Assembly (NCBI GenBank): GCA_902386085.1
Contig: CABMIA010000083.1
Location: 1 to 7,366, forward strand
DNA length: 7,366 nucleotides
Direction: 5' to 3'
Origin: an uncultured archaeon
GTDB taxonomy: Archaea; Halobacteriota; Methanosarcinia; Methanosarcinales; Methanoperedenaceae
Shown: piece after piece, positions 5,577 through 7,366 of the stretch
Layout: each line of letters starts with the position of its first letter
Numbering within the stretch: position 1 is the first letter of the stretch
Notes under the pieces: generated by a model
Databases searched by the model: none
Told to the model about the DNA's origin: nothing
The model's input: only the letters and a program-made list of their open reading frames with translations
Program-made: the position numbers and the translations under genes

Positions 5577-6851
5577 TCATTCCTCTTTTCCCTTCATCTC
5601 ATCCAGCAGCTCCCTTGCCCTGTCAGCCCTGACCTTTCCTTCCTTCACCATTATCGCCGCTATCTTATCCACCAGGTCCCCGGTCGCGCCTGCCTGTATT
5701 GCGATATTCCTTGAGTGAAGCCCCATGTGCCCCCTCTGGATGCCCTCTGTTGCAAGCGCCCGCATCGCTGCGAAATTCTGGGCAAGACCGAGCGCGACGA
5801 ATACTTCTCCCATTTCAGTGGCGGTCTTGACACCGAGGATCTTAACCGCAGCCCGCGCTATCGGATTGGTCTTCGTAGCGCCGCCCACAAGACCCACAGC
5901 CATGGGCATCTCTATCGTGCCCACAAGATCGCCGTTTGAATTTTTTTCATAGGTTGAAAGGGGCCTGTATGCGCCGCTGCGCGAGGCGTAGACATGCGCG
6001 CCTGCCTCGATCGCCCGCGTATCGTTACCCGTGGCAAGAACGGCAGCACTTACGCCGTTCATTATCCCTTTGTTATGCGTGGCTGCGCGGTAAGGGTCTC
6101 CTGCGGCAAAGTGATATGCAGTCAGGATCCTGTCCACGACATCGTCGCCGCCGATAGCCTCTTTTGTGAAAACCGCCTTTCCTCTCATAATGCGTTTGTC
6201 TGCAAAATTCGAGATGATCCGGAGGTACACGTGTCCGCCTGTCAGTTCTTCGATATAAGGCGCAACAGTTTCAGCCATCGTATTTACGGCATTTGCGCCC
6301 ATGGCGTCACGGCAATCCACTATCAGGTGTGTGATTACCATTTTTCCACCGGGCGTATCGACAACCCTTGCTTCCACATCCTTTGCGCCGCCGCCATACT
6401 TTACAAGCACTGGATCCACTTCATTAGCGCGCCTTATTATCTCGTCTTTTTTCTCAAGGACCCTCATCCTTGCGCCGCCCGGGTCTGTGATCCCCACGGC
6501 CTGGATCTGGCCTATCATAACAGGCCCTGTGCTGCTTGTTGTGAAACCTCCGCCCTCCCGCGCCATCTTTGCAGCGTTGCTGGCCGCGGCTATCACCGAC
6601 GGTTCTTCGATCGCCATCGGGATGAGATAATCCTTGCCGTTGATCAGGAAATTAACAGCCACACCCATTGGCACTTCCATGATCCCGATGACATTTTCCA
6701 CCATGCGGTCAGCGGCATCCAGGGACAGCGCACCCGTGGCGCTGATGCAGGATGCCTCATCAATCGAAAGGTCTGCGAATTCGGATACGAGCCTGAGTCT
6801 TTCTTCAGGGCTTTGCTTATAGAAACCAGAGAGCTTTGAAGTTTTTGTCAT
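5577..6851 (-). CDS. hmgA: Hydroxymethylglutaryl-CoA reductase, class II
   Basis: The enzyme reduces HMG-CoA to mevalonate in the cytoplasm, committing carbon to isoprenoids, which in archaea form the membrane lipids. The 424 residues are full length for class II (the Pseudomonas mevalonii enzyme has 428) and there is no N-terminal membrane domain. Expected residues are in place: Glu83 in IEEPSVIAAAS (81-91), DAMGANAVNT (182-191), Lys261 in HNKGIMNG, Asp277 in GNDTRAIEAGAH and His375 in IQRGHMGLHSRN (371-382). The last three correspond to Lys267, Asp283 and His381 of the Pseudomonas enzyme with a constant offset of six. Class II is the bacterial type, known among archaea from Archaeoglobus and Thermoplasma relatives; a biosynthetic role is inferred because no degradative genes are nearby. 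The ATG at 6851 has GAGGG nine bases upstream. The gene is transcribed alone, divergently from the tRNA gene. Cofactor preference cannot be read from the sequence. Confidence 0.96.
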   Translation of the reverse strand: MTKTSKLSGFYKQSPEERLRLVSEFADLSIDEASCISATGALSLDAADRMVENVIGIMEVPMGVAVNFLINGKDYLIPMAIEEPSVIAAASNAAKMAREGGGFTTSSTGPVMIGQIQAVGITDPGGARMRVLEKKDEIIRRANEVDPVLVKYGGGAKDVEARVVDTPGGKMVITHLIVDCRDAMGANAVNTMAETVAPYIEELTGGHVYLRIISNFADKRIMRGKAVFTKEAIGGDDVVDRILTAYHFAAGDPYRAATHNKGIMNGVSAAVLATGNDTRAIEAGAHVYASRSGAYRPLSTYEKNSNGDLVGTIEMPMAVGLVGGATKTNPIARAAVKILGVKTATEMGEVFVALGLAQNFAAMRALATEGIQRGHMGLHSRNIAIQAGATGDLVDKIAAIMVKEGKVRADRARELLDEMKGKEE

Positions 6852-6860
6852 AATAAGATA

Positions 6861-6900
6861 CCCTCAGAAGATTCAAGACGACAGGTATCTATAAATAGAT
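6861..6900 (-). promoter_or_regulatory. Promoter and ribosome binding site of hmgA, with a palindrome over the TATA box
   Basis: On the minus strand, CTATTTATAGAT (6898-6887) supplies a TATA box, predicting initiation near 6866, and GAGGG (6865-6861) is the ribosome binding site. The box lies inside ATCTATAAATAGAT (6887-6900), six-base inverted arms around AA, so a bound dimeric regulator would block TBP. Confidence 0.5.
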
Positions 6901-6922
6901 TTTTGGAAGCAGTTTGGAGTTT

Positions 6923-6936
6923 CGAAATGTATATAT
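6923..6936 (+). promoter_or_regulatory. Promoter of the tRNA-Lys gene
   Basis: CGAAAT (BRE-like, 6923-6928) directly precedes TATATAT (6930-6936). Initiation is expected near 6957-6961, ten or so bases before the mature tRNA. Confidence 0.55.
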
Positions 6937-6969
6937 CGGGAGAACATTATTAGGAGAAAGCCTTTTTAT

Positions 6970-7043
6970 GGGCTGGTAGCTTAGACAGGCAGAGCGTCGG
7001 ACTCTTAATCCGACGGCCGTGGGTTCAAATCCCTCCCAGCCCG
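6970..7043 (+). tRNA. tRNA-Lys (anticodon CTT)
   Basis: The 74 bases fold as a cloverleaf: acceptor GGGCTGG with CCAGCCC plus discriminator G, D arm GCTT...GAGC, anticodon stem TCGGA/TCCGA with loop CTCTTAA giving anticodon CTT (reads AAG), variable CGGCC, and T loop TTCAAAT. The T stem GTGGG/CCCTC carries one T-T mismatch at its second pair. CCA is not encoded and there is no intron. Confidence 0.95.
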
Positions 7044-7366
7044 CTTCTTATGATAGCGATTTCGATGTTATAATTTCATAAAATATCAGCGATTATTAAG
7101 AACAACGGATTGATACCAAAGATTTTTGGAAAATCCTTAAGATTGCAAAAGTGTCAGTAGGAAGAACGATTCCGGAAGAGGCTCTCAATCATCTTTTCTT
7201 GAATGGTTTTCCTGTCTGAGCTTCTAATGACTTTGACTCCTATTGTTTCTTCTTACCCAGATGGATTATAAATTTGATGTACCTGAAATGTGAATAAACT
7301 CGCAAAGGGACTGTCAAATATCATTAATCAACCAAAAGATTTATACTAAATTGGCACCTATCAAAA
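7044..7366. other. Gene-poor AT-rich tail
   Basis: I see no convincing gene here. A 39-codon open stretch on the plus strand (7100-7219) lacks a start codon but reads protein-like (DTKDFWKILKIAKVSVG, then PEEALNHLFLNGFPV), so it may be a gene fragment. A short frame MDYKFDVPEM starts at 7261 without a ribosome binding site. Confidence 0.4.
7332..7345 (+). promoter_or_regulatory. BRE/TATA-like promoter facing off the right edge
   Basis: CCAAAAGA followed by TTTATA (7340-7345) is a good archaeal promoter match. Initiation would fall at about the window end, so the gene served is not visible. Confidence 0.4.

Noticed and set aside
5994..6839. A 281-residue open frame on the plus strand
   Set aside because: It lies wholly antisense to the HMG-CoA reductase gene, has a Cys/His-rich shadow composition and no ribosome binding site.
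1..7366. A CRISPR array
   Set aside because: The only close repeats are the two 19-base copies at 5439-5488, which are dyads next to a promoter rather than spaced array repeats.

Overview
The window looks archaeal, probably from a methanogen or methane-oxidising relative (Methanosarcinales-like). This rests on a TIGR03663/Agl23-type glycosyltransferase, TATA/BRE-like boxes about 25 bases upstream of gene starts, T-run terminators, a tRNA gene without encoded CCA, and a mevalonate-pathway HMG-CoA reductase. Codon use is rich in AGG and ATA. The lineage is an inference; the archaeal assignment is firmer.

Left part (1-3191): a molybdenum-cofactor pair on the minus strand, a MoaD/ThiS-type sulfur carrier followed by moeA. 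The two genes overlap, and moeA runs off the left edge. They diverge from a plus-strand membrane glycosyltransferase of the Agl23 kind. That gene is interrupted by two in-frame stops (TGA, then TAA) immediately after its catalytic first loop, so it is either a pseudogene or carries a sequence error.

Middle part (about 3192-5550): a more AT-rich accessory stretch. It opens with a nine-codon reading frame behind a near-perfect ribosome binding site, possibly the stump of a lost gene. Next come two separately promoted genes: a 291-301 residue protein resembling the STM4504/CBY_0614 (AbiJ-like) family, and a 212-residue protein with a possible PUA/EVE-like fold. I suspect a small defence-type pair. 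Beyond them lies a degraded stretch containing broken reading frames, a GC-rich block with competing hairpins and a T6 tail, and two dyad-like 19-base repeats spaced 31 bases apart. These lead into a TATA box and a Shine-Dalgarno sequence that point into the 3' end of the next gene.

Right part (5577-7366): a complete class II HMG-CoA reductase on the minus strand with its own promoter and a T8 terminator, making mevalonate for archaeal isoprenoid lipids. A divergent tRNA-Lys(CTT) gene with its own promoter follows. The last 320 bases hold no convincing gene and end with a promoter-like box facing off the window.
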